DNA of 63,113 nt from a bacterium (GCA_021831595.1 JAKBMK010000025.1:1-63113), one strand, 5' to 3'. Positions 1 through 10,005 are shown, numbered from the stretch's first letter. Notes: generated by a model from the sequence alone, not told the origin. Numbers and translations are program-made.

Positions 1-1
1 T

Positions 2-973
2 CGCGATGTAGAAGATATAAAGAAAATACCGAACGTAAAAAATGCCTACGGAGCTTCTGTTGGTCAGCAAGTTGTAACATATAAAGGAGTATCAAAGACT
101 GCACTTATCTTTGGCGCACATGCTGCACGTTTTGATATTGATAAGGGTGTCATTGAGAAAGGACGTGGTTATAGTGTACAGGAAGATAAATCCTTGGCTC
201 AAGTAGCGGTTTTGGGGTACAAGATAGCGAATGATTTATTTGGAGATACAAATCCTTTAGGTAAATTGATACGAGTTGGGAATTATAATTTTGAAGTTAT
301 TGGTGTTTATAAAGAAAAGGGGAGCTTTGGTCCAATGAATGAAGATGAGCAGGTATTTATTCCCGTGACAACTTTGCAGAAGAAGATTCAGGGGATTGAT
401 TATCTGATATATTCAGTTGTTGAACTTGTCGACAATGACAAAGCTTCTGCTACCAAGTTAGACATTATCGATGTACTCCGAAAGAATCATTACATTACAG
501 ATCCATCGCGAGATGATTTCAAAGTAAATACTCAAACAGAGAGTTTAAGTGTCTTTAATACAATTCTGAGTGCTGTTACATTTCTTCTCATCGCTATTGC
601 TTCTATCTCTCTTATTGTGGGTGGGGTAGGGGTTATGAATATTATGTATGTAGTTGTAACAGAGAGAATTGGAGAGATAGGTCTCAAGAAAGCTCTCGGA
701 GCAAGAAGTAAAGATATACTTTATGAATTTCTTTTAGAGGCGGTAATTCTCACTATTATCGGTGGAGTTATTGGTATTATCGGAGGGTCTTTCTTTGCCT
801 TTCTAATATCGAAATATGCTCAGAGCACAGGACTCACTTGGAAGTTTATAGTACCTATTTGGGGTATTATTGTCTCTGTTTCAGTGTCTATGATAATAGG
901 TATTATCTTTGGTGTTTTCCCCGCTCGCAACGCCGCTCGACTCGACCCAATCGTAGCCCTCAATCGCGAATAA
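2..973 (+). CDS. ABC transporter permease (MacB/FtsX family), 5'-truncated by window edge
   Basis: Frame is open from base 2; C-terminal FtsX-like TM segments and GVGVMNIMYVVVTERIGEIGLKKALGA...FGVFPARNAARLDPIVAL motif. Confidence 0.9.
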   Translation, partial: RDVEDIKKIPNVKNAYGASVGQQVVTYKGVSKTALIFGAHAARFDIDKGVIEKGRGYSVQEDKSLAQVAVLGYKIANDLFGDTNPLGKLIRVGNYNFEVIGVYKEKGSFGPMNEDEQVFIPVTTLQKKIQGIDYLIYSVVELVDNDKASATKLDIIDVLRKNHYITDPSRDDFKVNTQTESLSVFNTILSAVTFLLIAIASISLIVGGVGVMNIMYVVVTERIGEIGLKKALGARSKDILYEFLLEAVILTIIGGVIGIIGGSFFAFLISKYAQSTGLTWKFIVPIWGIIVSVSVSMIIGIIFGVFPARNAARLDPIVALNRE

Positions 974-1136
974 TTCTCCTAATAATTCTCCTCCGGGTTC
1001 CCACAGGACTTGCCTGGTGGAACACTTTTCTATATAAAATAAGGGTTATTTTCCACCCAGGCCTTGCCTGGGGGGAGGCTGTGAAAGATTGGAGGGAGGG
1101 TGTGTGAGGAGGCATTTTTTATGTTATACTCATAGG

Positions 1137-1922
1137 ATGGAAACATTTTTAAACAATAAAAAAGTTAGCGTTTCGGTTTTTGTATTATTAATAATTATTT
1201 CGTGTTATTTCGTAGTTAAAACAGTAAGTGAAGTTCGAGATATTGATAACAAGGGCGACAAGCAAGTAAACACAATCACTGTTTCAGGTAAAGGAGAGGT
1301 GACAGCTGTTTCTGATATTGCTTCTTTGTATGTTAATTTAAACAAAGAAGGTAAGACAGCAAAAGAAGCTCAAGACTTGCTCAATACTGAAATTACAAAA
1401 GTTTTGAAATATTTGAAAGATCAAAAAATTGCTGATAAAGATATAAAATCTGAATACGGAGGACTTAACCCAAAGTATTCTTATGAACAACCTACCTGCT
1501 TCACATATCCTTGTCCTACAAGAGATCCAAAGATTATCGGATATACAGCATCACAGTCTATTACTATAAAGATACGTGAAGTTGATAGTGCAAGTGAGAT
1601 CCGCACAGGACTTGCTGGAGTAGGGGTGACAGATATAAGTGGTCCAACATTTGGAATAGATGATGAAGAAGGTTTCAAGGATCAAGCTCGCTCGAAAGCA
1701 ATTCTTGATGCAAGAGAAAAAGCTAAAGTTCTCGCAGGAGAATTGGGTGTCAGACTTGGTCATGTTGTAAGCTTCAATGAGAGTAACGGTGGAGGGTACC
1801 CTATGTACGCAGCAAAAGCAATGATGGCAGATAGTGTATCTGCTTCTGCTCCAGCTCCAACATTGCCAAAGGGGGAGAACAAGATTACTTCAGACGTGAA
1901 TATAACTTACGAGATTAAATAA
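1137..1922 (+). CDS. SIMPL-domain (DUF541) secreted/membrane-anchored protein
   Basis: N-terminal TM then ITVSGKGEVTAVSDIASLYVNL...; ATG at 1137 preferred over the longer ORF start at 1089. Confidence 0.8.
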   Translation: METFLNNKKVSVSVFVLLIIISCYFVVKTVSEVRDIDNKGDKQVNTITVSGKGEVTAVSDIASLYVNLNKEGKTAKEAQDLLNTEITKVLKYLKDQKIADKDIKSEYGGLNPKYSYEQPTCFTYPCPTRDPKIIGYTASQSITIKIREVDSASEIRTGLAGVGVTDISGPTFGIDDEEGFKDQARSKAILDAREKAKVLAGELGVRLGHVVSFNESNGGGYPMYAAKAMMADSVSASAPAPTLPKGENKITSDVNITYEIK

Positions 1923-1931
1923 TGAATAAAA

Positions 1932-1966
1932 ATGGGCCCGAAGCAAAGCTTCGGGCCCATTTGCTT
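1932..1966 (+). terminator. Rho-independent terminator-like hairpin
   Basis: ATGGGCCCGAAGC-AAA-GCTTCGGGCCCAT followed by TTGCTTATTCTT. Confidence 0.7.
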
Positions 1967-2040
1967 ATTCTTCCATCTAGTGGTATTATATATCTATTAC
2001 ACCCCCGGGGTGTTTTTTAATAGAACTAATCAAATTATAT

Positions 2041-2229
2041 ATGAGCAAAATCACTGAATATTTCAAAGAAGTTTACGCCGAATCAAAGAATATTACTTGG
2101 CCTACACGTAGGCAAGCTCTATTTTTTACAATAGCAGTATTAGCTATTTCTATCTTAATCGCTTACTACCTAGGATTGTTGGATGTATTGTTTAGTACAG
2201 GTCTATCAAAACTATTACTTAATAGATAA
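2041..2229 (+). CDS. secE: Preprotein translocase subunit SecE
   Basis: 62 aa, EVYAESKNITWPTRRQAL + single TM, upstream of nusG. Confidence 0.95.
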   Translation: MSKITEYFKEVYAESKNITWPTRRQALFFTIAVLAISILIAYYLGLLDVLFSTGLSKLLLNR

Positions 2230-2249
2230 CTAATTTTTATAAATAATAT

Positions 2250-2801
2250 ATGGCAAAACAAGAACTAAAAGGGGAGAGGAATTGGTACGCTATTCATACT
2301 TATGCAGGTTATGAAAATGCTGTCATGAGAAATCTCCGTCAGCGTATTGATTCACTAGGGGTCAATGATAAGATTTTTAATGTAATAGTCCCTACAGAAA
2401 AGAAAATCAAAATAAAAGGAGGCAAGAGAGTAGAGAGTGAAGAAAAAGTTTATCCAGGATATGTCTTAGTAGATATGATAGTGGATGACAACTCTTGGTA
2501 CGTAGTTCGTAACACTCCTCGTGTCACAGGATTCGTCGGTGCTGGAGTAAATCCAGTTCCACTCGACAAGAAAGAAGTAGACGACCTCTTTGGAAAGATG
2601 GAGAAGGGCAACAAGACTAACAAACATCAGATGGATATAGAAATTGGAGAAATAGTTCGTATTGCTGATGGTCCATTCAAAGACTTGGAAGGCAAGGTGA
2701 ACGATGTAGATAGTGAGAGAGGTAAGGTCAAGGTTCTCGTTTCAATGTTCGGTCGTGAGACTCCAGTCGAATTAGATTTCTTGCAAATTAAGAAGATATA
2801 A
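2250..2801 (+). CDS. nusG: Transcription termination/antitermination factor NusG
   Basis: NWYAIHTYAGYENAV...VYPGYVLVDM...; KOW segment at the C-terminus. Confidence 0.97.
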   Translation: MAKQELKGERNWYAIHTYAGYENAVMRNLRQRIDSLGVNDKIFNVIVPTEKKIKIKGGKRVESEEKVYPGYVLVDMIVDDNSWYVVRNTPRVTGFVGAGVNPVPLDKKEVDDLFGKMEKGNKTNKHQMDIEIGEIVRIADGPFKDLEGKVNDVDSERGKVKVLVSMFGRETPVELDFLQIKKI

Positions 2802-2864
2802 GTATAATCAGTTTATCGTGTTCGGCCAAAGGCCGTGCTTCTCACGACTAACTAAAACAAATTT

Positions 2865-3293
2865 ATGGCAGCTAAAAAAATTACAAAAAAAGTTAAATTA
2901 CAAATACCAGCCGCAAAGGCAACTCCAGCTCCTCCACTAGGTCCAGCACTTGGTCAGGCCGGAGTGAACATCGCAGAATTCTGTCAGAAGTTCAATGCTA
3001 TGACTCAGAAAGATGCAGGGGATATAGTAGGTGTAGTCATCACAGTTTACGAAGATAGAACTTACGATATAAAGGTGAAAACACCTCCAGTATCAGGTCT
3101 TATATTTAAAGCAGCAGGAGTAGAGGGTGGTTCAGGTAAGCCAAACTTGAGTAAAGTAGGTAGTATTACAAAGGCTCAAGTTCGCGCAATTGCCGAGAAG
3201 AAGATGCCAGACCTCAATGCCAAGGATATCGAAGGGGCAATGAAGATAGTAGAAGGAAGTGCTCGTTCAGCTGGTATTAACGTAATAGGATAA
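2865..3293 (+). CDS. rplK: 50S ribosomal protein L11
   Basis: [33 protein letters not shown]. Confidence 0.98.
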   Translation: MAAKKITKKVKLQIPAAKATPAPPLGPALGQAGVNIAEFCQKFNAMTQKDAGDIVGVVITVYEDRTYDIKVKTPPVSGLIFKAAGVEGGSGKPNLSKVGSITKAQVRAIAEKKMPDLNAKDIEGAMKIVEGSARSAGINVIG

Positions 3294-3308
3294 TATTGAT
3301 TCTAGAAG

Positions 3309-3343
3309 GAAAGGCCCCGCGGATTACCGCGGGGCCTTTCTAA
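3309..3343 (+). terminator. Terminator after rplK
   Basis: AAAGGCCCCGCGGATTACCGCGGGGCCTTTCTAATTT. Confidence 0.85.
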
Positions 3344-3363
3344 TTTGCCCCCAAAATCCTTGA

Positions 3364-3392
3364 TTGACAATAAGCTTATTTTATGATATAAT
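3364..3392 (+). promoter_or_regulatory. Near-consensus sigma70-type promoter
   Basis: TTGACA (3364-3369) - 17 bp - TATAAT (3387-3392), TG-extended -10. Confidence 0.75.
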
Positions 3393-3517
3393 ACCCCAAA
3401 ATATATATCAAAATCCGCTTTCTAGGAAAGATGATTTTGGGGGCATCCTTATATGCCTCAAGCCCAAATAAGGAAAGTTTTTTTGACAAAGTTAAATTTA
3501 AATTAAAGTTTGTTTAC

Positions 3518-4933
3518 ATGAATGAAGCAAAATTAAGTCGTGAAGAACAAGTGGAGCTGGGCAAAAAAATTGCCGCACTTGTTGAAAAGGAAGTCGGTTC
3601 AGTATTTGCCGCAGATTCTAATCAAGGAGCTGGCGTAATCGCCATCTTGAAAATCGTTGCTCACAAAGAAGACGTTACGAACAAGATTAAAAAGTTCCTG
3701 AGAGTTGATCTTGGATTAGCCCTTCAAAATGGAAAAGAGAACCACAAAAACCACGGAAGTGGGATGAAGTGTACCGCCCTTGTGAACCTGGCCGAGATTC
3801 GGCTGGATGCTGTGAAAAGGATCGAAAATCTACACAAGTTAACTTGTGTGGAGAAAGTGAAACCGGTTGTGGTGAAGAATGTCAAATCTGAAAACAAAGA
3901 GGTTGCTCCACCTGCACCTGTGATTACCGACTCAGCACCAAAAACCGAAACTGCAATAGAGAAGCGCAAGTATTCACAAAGGATGCAGTCGGGCCAGATG
4001 ACTTTGTCTCTGTACATCTCCTCTCTTCTTTCATTTGGAAAGATGTTGGATAATGGGGGAGAGGAGCCTAAAGACTTCAGTATCAATGACTATTTCAAGT
4101 ACGGCAAAAAGACTGATGATAATTTCGTCACCTTGAGTTGTATTGATGAGAAAATTGCTACAAGTATCGAGCAGCTGGTTTGCTGGCTTATCGGAGCCGA
4201 AGGTGTTTTGAGAGATGAGATGGATGTAACGGTGGATTTGTCCAGAATGAAAAATTTTGAGAACAAAAAACATTACATCCAATTCACTTTACCTCCTAAA
4301 GAAGGAGTAACTGCAGCCAATCTGAAGAAGATGTTGCTGCGGGTTAACTCTGGTGCGAAGCCTAAAAAGGTGATAGCTCACAAAACTATCCCAAACGTAT
4401 TCGTTGTGTCATATGTAAAAAAGACTACAGCAAATACTGTTAAGAATATCATCGTCGGTATGGGGTGGAGTGTCATTGAATCTCCGGAGAACGAAGGATT
4501 CATTTTCATAAATGTCGGACAGAATGTTCCTGCTGTTGAAAAAGAAGCCCAGGTTACTCCTCTGAACGATGTTCAAGCCCACAACGAATCGAATTCTTCC
4601 GAAGAGCTTCCTCCGCCACCGGCAATTGTTTTTCTTCCTGTTGAAGGCGAAAATACTCAGAGTAAACATCTGAACAATTCCGTCGGCACCGTTCCTGATC
4701 AGAAGCCTCATGCTTCTTCTTATGTTTTCCCTGGACTCCAGGTGAACTTTTTCAAAAAGTTGCAAACGAAAGAAGAGGCTTATGCAGAGCTCGAGAAAAT
4801 ATACAATGACCAGGCACTGTTCTCTAAGTTAACAGAAGAGAATCAAAAGCAAATCGTTGATATTCTCGAAGAAGGGTATGCCCAAGCACACCCGAACGAA
4901 TACGTTGAGATGCTTCTCAAAATTTTAAAATAA
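3518..4933 (+). CDS. Hypothetical protein, family not recognised
   Basis: Long ORF (500 aa from 3431; internal ATG at 3518 plausible) behind a strong promoter. Confidence 0.7.
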   Translation: MNEAKLSREEQVELGKKIAALVEKEVGSVFAADSNQGAGVIAILKIVAHKEDVTNKIKKFLRVDLGLALQNGKENHKNHGSGMKCTALVNLAEIRLDAVKRIENLHKLTCVEKVKPVVVKNVKSENKEVAPPAPVITDSAPKTETAIEKRKYSQRMQSGQMTLSLYISSLLSFGKMLDNGGEEPKDFSINDYFKYGKKTDDNFVTLSCIDEKIATSIEQLVCWLIGAEGVLRDEMDVTVDLSRMKNFENKKHYIQFTLPPKEGVTAANLKKMLLRVNSGAKPKKVIAHKTIPNVFVVSYVKKTTANTVKNIIVGMGWSVIESPENEGFIFINVGQNVPAVEKEAQVTPLNDVQAHNESNSSEELPPPPAIVFLPVEGENTQSKHLNNSVGTVPDQKPHASSYVFPGLQVNFFKKLQTKEEAYAELEKIYNDQALFSKLTEENQKQIVDILEEGYAQAHPNEYVEMLLKILK

Positions 4934-4959
4934 TTTAACTTTATAACCAAAGAAAAGAG

Positions 4960-4995
4960 ACTGCAGGACCTAAAGGACCCTGCAGCTTTTTCGTT
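4960..4995 (+). terminator. Terminator hairpin
   Basis: CTGCAGGACCTAAAGGACCCTGCAGCTTTTTCGTTTT. Confidence 0.75.
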
Positions 4996-5048
4996 TTCCA
5001 CAGGACTTGCCTGTGGAGTTCCTGTGGGGTTTGGGAGAATTACAGACA

Positions 5049-5080
5049 TAAAATGCGTCGCCGTAAGGCGACGCATTTTA
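5049..5080 (-). terminator. Terminator downstream of efp
   Basis: TAAAATGCGTCGCCTTACGGCGACGCATTTTA perfect hairpin 3' of efp on the minus strand. Confidence 0.7.
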
Positions 5081-5091
5081 TATTTACTTGT

Positions 5092-5670
5092 TTATTTACT
5101 GACTCTTTCTACGTATTCGCCGTTTTCGGTGTTTATGACAACTTTGTCGCCCTCTTCTACGAAGAAGGGAACACTTATCTTGATACCGTTTTCGAGAACA
5201 GCAACCTTGCCTCCACCATTGGCAGTATTACCACGGATTGATGGGGGAGCTTCTTTCACAGTGAATTCCATCTTGATAGGAAGCAAAACTTTTATGATTT
5301 TTTCATCATCATCGTCATCCCAGATCATAGCTGTGACCTTCTCGTTGGCCTTCATGTACATAGCCTTATCACCGATAACTTTCTCGTCTATCTTGAAGCG
5401 GTTACTTGCATCATCTAGATCGCAGAACCAGTATTCACCCTTGTTGGAATATAGGAATTTGATATCTCTTTTTATAATATCTGCTTCGTCAGCTTTATCA
5501 GCTGCATGGAAAGTTGCATTCCAAGTACGGCCAGAGAGCAAACTCTTGAGCTTCACTTGGTTTTGAGGCTTTCTCATTTGAGTACGAGCGACGTGATTAT
5601 CGAGCACTTCACAAGGCTCATCTTCATATATAATTATTTTTCCTGTGCGTATTTCACTGTATTCAAGCAT
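5092..5670 (-). CDS. efp: Elongation factor P
   Basis: EIRTGKIIIYEDEPCEVLDNHVARTQMRKPQNQVKLKSL...; EF-P-like. Confidence 0.9.
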   Translation of the reverse strand: MLEYSEIRTGKIIIYEDEPCEVLDNHVARTQMRKPQNQVKLKSLLSGRTWNATFHAADKADEADIIKRDIKFLYSNKGEYWFCDLDDASNRFKIDEKVIGDKAMYMKANEKVTAMIWDDDDDEKIIKVLLPIKMEFTVKEAPPSIRGNTANGGGKVAVLENGIKISVPFFVEEGDKVVINTENGEYVERVSK

Positions 5671-5748
5671 ATAATTTTAGTTTAACTAATAACAAAGTGA
5701 GTATAACAGAATTGAGTCAAAAACGGAAGGATATTATCCTATAGTCTC

Positions 5749-6819
5749 TTATTCCCCAGCGCTTGCGACCTGTATTTCTCCGAAACGATTGCGAACTTCT
5801 TTTAGTATTTCGTCAGCGAGCTTCTTGTTGTCTCTGAGATATGTGCGAGCGGCATCGTACCCACGGCCGAGCTTTATCTCTTCGACTGGACCTTTCTCTT
5901 TCTGTTTGGCTGTGCCTGTATAGGAGAAGATTGCTCCGCTAGTTTTCGTGATGATACCGAGCTTCTCGCCTAGAGCCATTATTTCTCCTTCACGAGAAAT
6001 TCCTTCACCATAGAGTATATCGAATTCTGTCTGTTTGAATGGGGCAGCGACCTTGTTCTTCACTACCTTCACGCGAGTACGACTTCCGACGACTTCTTCG
6101 CCTTTCTTTATCTGGGCAATTCTTCTTATATCAAGTCTGATAGTTGTATAGAATTTGAGAGCCTTTCCTCCTGGTGTTGTCTCTGGATTGCCGAACATGA
6201 CTCCGATTTGCATTCTGATCTGGTTAATGAATATCACAACTGTCTTTGAATTGTGAACTATTGCAGTGAGCTTGCGGAGAGCTTGCGACATGAGGCGAGC
6301 TTGCTTACCGACATGTGATTGACCCATGTCTCCCTCGATTTCATCCTTTGGGGTGAGGGCAGCGACAGAGTCGACAACGACGACATCTATCTTGCCAGAA
6401 CGAATGAGACTTTCGGTGATCTCAAGTGCTTGTTCTCCATTGTCCGGCTGTGAGATTAGCAATTCTTTGGTATTGACTCCGAGTTTACCAGCATAGTCTG
6501 GATCCATCGCATGCTCTGCGTCGATATAGGCGCAGACTCCACCTTTCTTTTGTGATTCAGCGACGATGTGTAGGGCAAGTGTCGTCTTTCCTGAAGACTC
6601 TGGTCCGAATATTTCTATCATACGGCCACGGGGAACACCACCGACACCGAGTGCCATATCGAGCCCGATTGATCCAGTAGGGACGACGTCGATATCTACC
6701 TTTGGAGCATCTCCGAGCTTCATGATCGCACCTTCACCGAATTTGGTCTGGATAGATTTGATTGTATCTTCTATCGCTCCACCTGTTTCCTTTGGAGCTT
6801 TTTTTGCTTTCTTTTGCAT
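5749..6819 (-). CDS. recA: Recombinase RecA
   Basis: [20 protein letters not shown] Walker [40 protein letters not shown]. Confidence 0.99.
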   Translation of the reverse strand: MQKKAKKAPKETGGAIEDTIKSIQTKFGEGAIMKLGDAPKVDIDVVPTGSIGLDMALGVGGVPRGRMIEIFGPESSGKTTLALHIVAESQKKGGVCAYIDAEHAMDPDYAGKLGVNTKELLISQPDNGEQALEITESLIRSGKIDVVVVDSVAALTPKDEIEGDMGQSHVGKQARLMSQALRKLTAIVHNSKTVVIFINQIRMQIGVMFGNPETTPGGKALKFYTTIRLDIRRIAQIKKGEEVVGSRTRVKVVKNKVAAPFKQTEFDILYGEGISREGEIMALGEKLGIITKTSGAIFSYTGTAKQKEKGPVEEIKLGRGYDAARTYLRDNKKLADEILKEVRNRFGEIQVASAGE

Positions 6820-6896
6820 ATGTATATTTTTTAATTTTTCTACCCAAGGCCTTGCCTTTGGGCTCTCCTTAAGGCAAGGCCTTCGTCCGAAAAATT

Positions 6897-7295
6897 TTAA
6901 TAATTGATAATCTCACTACTTTTAAATGCGACTGATGGAGCACCTTCTTGATACATCATCTGGAACTTCTTCTCTCTATTATTTCCAAATTTATCACTTG
7001 CATCGATTGTCACGACAGAGAATCCAGGAATGAGAGCGATCGTTTCTTTGAATGTGCCATCTTTGTCTATGAATATTTCTCTGCCATTGAGACTTATGTA
7101 TGTAGCATTTGGGGCCTTACCAGTAACTACTGCCACAGGGGAGTCGCCGTTCTTTTCTATCTTTGCATTTATCTGGACTCCGTTCATGAGGAAAGACATC
7201 TTCATGTAGCTGAAAATTCCGATGACAATAAATAAAAGAGTACAAGACGTTAATCCTATCCACCACTTTATATTTTTGTTCTTTATCTCTGTCAT
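6897..7295 (-). CDS. Membrane-anchored hypothetical protein with Ig-like/glucodextranase-B-like segment
   Basis: N-terminal [51 protein letters not shown]. Confidence 0.6.
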   Translation of the reverse strand: MTEIKNKNIKWWIGLTSCTLLFIVIGIFSYMKMSFLMNGVQINAKIEKNGDSPVAVVTGKAPNATYISLNGREIFIDKDGTFKETIALIPGFSVVTIDASDKFGNNREKKFQMMYQEGAPSVAFKSSEIINY

Positions 7296-7300
7296 TTGAA

Positions 7301-7387
7301 TTAGTGATTAGTGATTAGTGATTAGTGATTAGTGATTAGTGATTAGTGATTAGTGATTAGTGATTAGTGATTAGTGATTAGTGATTA
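7301..7387. repeat. Heptanucleotide tandem repeat (TTAGTGA)x~12.4
   Basis: Perfect period-7 repeat directly upstream of the minus-strand gene 6897-7295. Confidence 0.98.
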
Positions 7388-7448
7388 TTCTTAATTATAT
7401 CATATTATACTTGCATTTTACTAGAAACTAGTCACTAGCTACTAGCAC

Positions 7449-9638
7449 CTAACCCACAGCAATATCATCTGTGTGGTCCATAGGTTTTTCAAGCAAATCT
7501 CTAGGTTTTGCGCCATTTTTAGGACCTACGACGCCTCTTTCTTCGAGCATATCTATGAGTTTGGCAGCACGAGCGTATCCGACGCCTAACTTTCTCTGTA
7601 GATATGAAGTCGAAGCTTGCTGATCGCGGATGACTATCTCGCGAGCTTCTTCGAAGAGATCATCATCTCCATCGCTTCCACCCTCTAGACTGTCACTGAA
7701 TAGTCCACCTCCACCTTTCTCTATACTTCCTGAGAGTTCTATTTGATCTGGAATCTCATCCATATAGGCATCTTTTAGATAAGAGACGACTCTCTTGACC
7801 TCTTCTTCTGATATGAAGGCGCTTTGCAATCTTTCTGGCTGTGGGGATTCGGCACTAGTGTAGAGCATGTCTCCGGCACCAAGCAATTTCTCGGCTCCTC
7901 CTTGGTCGAGAATTGTTCTGGAGTCTACTTGTGAGGATACTTGCAATGCGACACGAGTAGGAACATTCGCTTTGATGAGACCGGTAATGACGTTCACTGA
8001 TGGACGCTGGGTCGAGAGTATGAGGTGGATACCGACAGCACGAGACATCTGGGCGAGACGGACGATAGCACTTTCGAGTTCTCTTGGATAGGCTTGCATG
8101 ATATCGGCGAGCTCGTCGATGATGACGACAATGTAAGGCATTCTCTCGGCTTCACCATCTTTGCTCTTTGCGAGAACTTTCGTATGGTAGCTCTCTATGT
8201 TCTGTACAGACTCGGCTTGGAGTATGTCGTAGCGACGATCCATTTCCTTCGCTGCCCATTTGAGAGCGAGGATTGTCTTCTTTGGATCGGTGATGACGGG
8301 AGTGAGTAGATGAGGAATCTTGTTGTACAGAGTGAGCTCGACTCTCTTTGGGTCCACCATGATGAGCTTCATATCTTCTGGTCCATTTCTATAGAGGAGG
8401 GAAGCGATGATGGAGTGGATAGTGACGGACTTACCCGAGCCAGTTGTTCCGGCGATGAGGGCATGAGGCATCTTCGCAAGATTGCCGAAGACAGCCTTAC
8501 CAGAGAGACCACGGCCGAGGGCGACAGTGAGAGGCTTCGGTGAATTCTGGAATTTATCGTCAGCTAGAAGTGTGGCGAGTCCAACTGTGGACTTCACTTT
8601 GTTTGGTATCTCGATACCGACGAGCGACTTGCCAGGGATAGGAGCTTCGATACGGATAGGGTGGGCGGCGAGGGCGAGAGCGAGGTCATTTTGAAGTCCG
8701 ACAATGCGTGAAAGTTTAACCCCTTGGGCAGGCTTCAATGCATAGCGGGTGACAGTAGGACCGACGGTGACCTCATCCATTTCTACTGGTATGCCGAAGT
8801 TGAGGAGTGTGCGCTGGATGATGTTCGTATTGCCTTTCATGTCGCCGATGTTTGGCTTGCCTTTGTCTTTCTCGAGGAGGTCGAGTGGGGGAGGGACATA
8901 GTTCGTCTTGAACTTTTTTTGTGGTGACAACTTTTCTTCTTTTGGAGCTTTTACCGTCACTTCTTCATACTCCAATTCTTGCTCTTTTGGAGATATCTCT
9001 TTCTTCTTCTCGATGATCTCTTCTATCTCCTCTACTGGCATCTCGGAATTTGTGAATGGAGTCGTGACATCTCTACTTAGAAATTCTTTGAGTCTGCGCC
9101 AGAGTGAGAGTAAGTTTGGACGTTCGTTGAAGAGGACGAGTAGGGAAGCGATGAGGGCTGTGCCGAGTAGGAGGATGCCCCCGTAGAGACCGAAGAGTTT
9201 CAAGAATGGCCAAGCTATCATGCTGCCGAGTCTTCCACCGTAAGTGAGGATAGTGGAAGGACCAGAACCATTGCTTGCAAGGTCCATGATACCGAGAGTG
9301 GAGAGCAGTAGTGCGAGCGCCATGATGGCGTGAATTCTCGCAATCCAGAACTTTCCTTCACGCATAAAAGAAACACCGATGATACCTAAAATAATAGGTA
9401 GTAAGTAGTATCCAAAACCAAAGAATGAGCTCAATACTTTGTCTGTAAAATTTCCGACAATTCCTGCTAAATGAAAAATTGATAATAAAATTAAAAGCCC
9501 CAAAACGAGGATTCCGATACCCCAGAGACTCTCGGTAGTTTCTTCTTTTAGCTCTACTTTTTTGCGTCTATTTTTAGTAGATTTCTTGCCTCTTTTTGGT
9601 TCATCAAATTCCTCTTCTTCTATATCTTTTTTGTTCAT
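7449..9638 (-). CDS. ftsK: DNA translocase FtsK/SpoIIIE
   Basis: N-terminal TMs, ALIAGTTGSGKSVTIHSIIASLL Walker A, C-terminal gamma winged helix; ATG at 9638 favoured over the longer ORF. Confidence 0.95.
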   Translation of the reverse strand: MNKKDIEEEEFDEPKRGKKSTKNRRKKVELKEETTESLWGIGILVLGLLILLSIFHLAGIVGNFTDKVLSSFFGFGYYLLPIILGIIGVSFMREGKFWIARIHAIMALALLLSTLGIMDLASNGSGPSTILTYGGRLGSMIAWPFLKLFGLYGGILLLGTALIASLLVLFNERPNLLSLWRRLKEFLSRDVTTPFTNSEMPVEEIEEIIEKKKEISPKEQELEYEEVTVKAPKEEKLSPQKKFKTNYVPPPLDLLEKDKGKPNIGDMKGNTNIIQRTLLNFGIPVEMDEVTVGPTVTRYALKPAQGVKLSRIVGLQNDLALALAAHPIRIEAPIPGKSLVGIEIPNKVKSTVGLATLLADDKFQNSPKPLTVALGRGLSGKAVFGNLAKMPHALIAGTTGSGKSVTIHSIIASLLYRNGPEDMKLIMVDPKRVELTLYNKIPHLLTPVITDPKKTILALKWAAKEMDRRYDILQAESVQNIESYHTKVLAKSKDGEAERMPYIVVIIDELADIMQAYPRELESAIVRLAQMSRAVGIHLILSTQRPSVNVITGLIKANVPTRVALQVSSQVDSRTILDQGGAEKLLGAGDMLYTSAESPQPERLQSAFISEEEVKRVVSYLKDAYMDEIPDQIELSGSIEKGGGGLFSDSLEGGSDGDDDLFEEAREIVIRDQQASTSYLQRKLGVGYARAAKLIDMLEERGVVGPKNGAKPRDLLEKPMDHTDDIAVG

Positions 9639-9760
9639 CCCGTTAGAAGCAGGTCGCGATCTATTTGATAAGAAATACAACCCGCAAGCTTAAAATTATA
9701 AATAATAAAATCAAAAAATGTGTCCAGTTTATCGTGACCGCGGCTTCTAACGGGACCATG
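9636..9760 (-). repeat. Start-codon-abutting inverted-repeat element (no ORF)
   Basis: CCCGTTAGAAGC (9639-9650) / GCTTCTAACGGG (9743-9754) perfect 12-bp arms extended by GGTCGCGA/TCGTGACC; inner arm abuts ftsK ATG. Confidence 0.8.
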
Positions 9761-9829
9761 TAAATGTATGTATATTATATCACTTATTAAATCATTTTAA
9801 AAATAGAAAAATATAGCAAATATGCTGTA

Positions 9830-9934
9830 TTTGGAATAGTTCCTGAGAAGGAACTTGCGCAAGGCCGACTGGGCCGAGCAGAGGAATTTTTCAGCAGAAA
9901 AATATACGTGTCCTTCGAGGGAAGCTATTCCAAA
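9830..9934. ncRNA. Candidate structured RNA, unclassified
   Basis: TTTGGAATAG/CTATTCCAAA closing stem enclosing GTTCC-TGAGAA-GGAAC, GGCC-GACTG-GGCC and ATTTTT-CAGCAG-AAAAAT hairpins. Confidence 0.4.
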
Positions 9935-9977
9935 GAAGGCTATAAATTATTTAAAAAATAATACCAGTCTTTTGCTA

Positions 9978-10005
9978 TTGCCAAGAAAAAATATCGGTAT
10001 ATAAT
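9978..10005 (+). promoter_or_regulatory. Promoter
   Basis: TTGCCA - 16 bp - TATAAT upstream of the 10055 gene. Confidence 0.6.

Noticed and set aside
838-1107. ORF 838-1107 overlapping the permease C-terminus
   Set aside because: Out-of-frame overlap with a well-supported CDS and running through a palindromic repeat.
7301-7387. CRISPR or telomere-like array
   Set aside because: Pure 7-bp microsatellite without spacers in a chromosomal context; treated as a simple tandem repeat.
5024-9186. Plus-strand ORFs opposite efp, recA and ftsK (e.g. 5024-5566, 6566-6907, 8025-8309, 8908-9186)
   Set aside because: Antisense shadows of strongly supported minus-strand genes; low-complexity translations with no domain signal.
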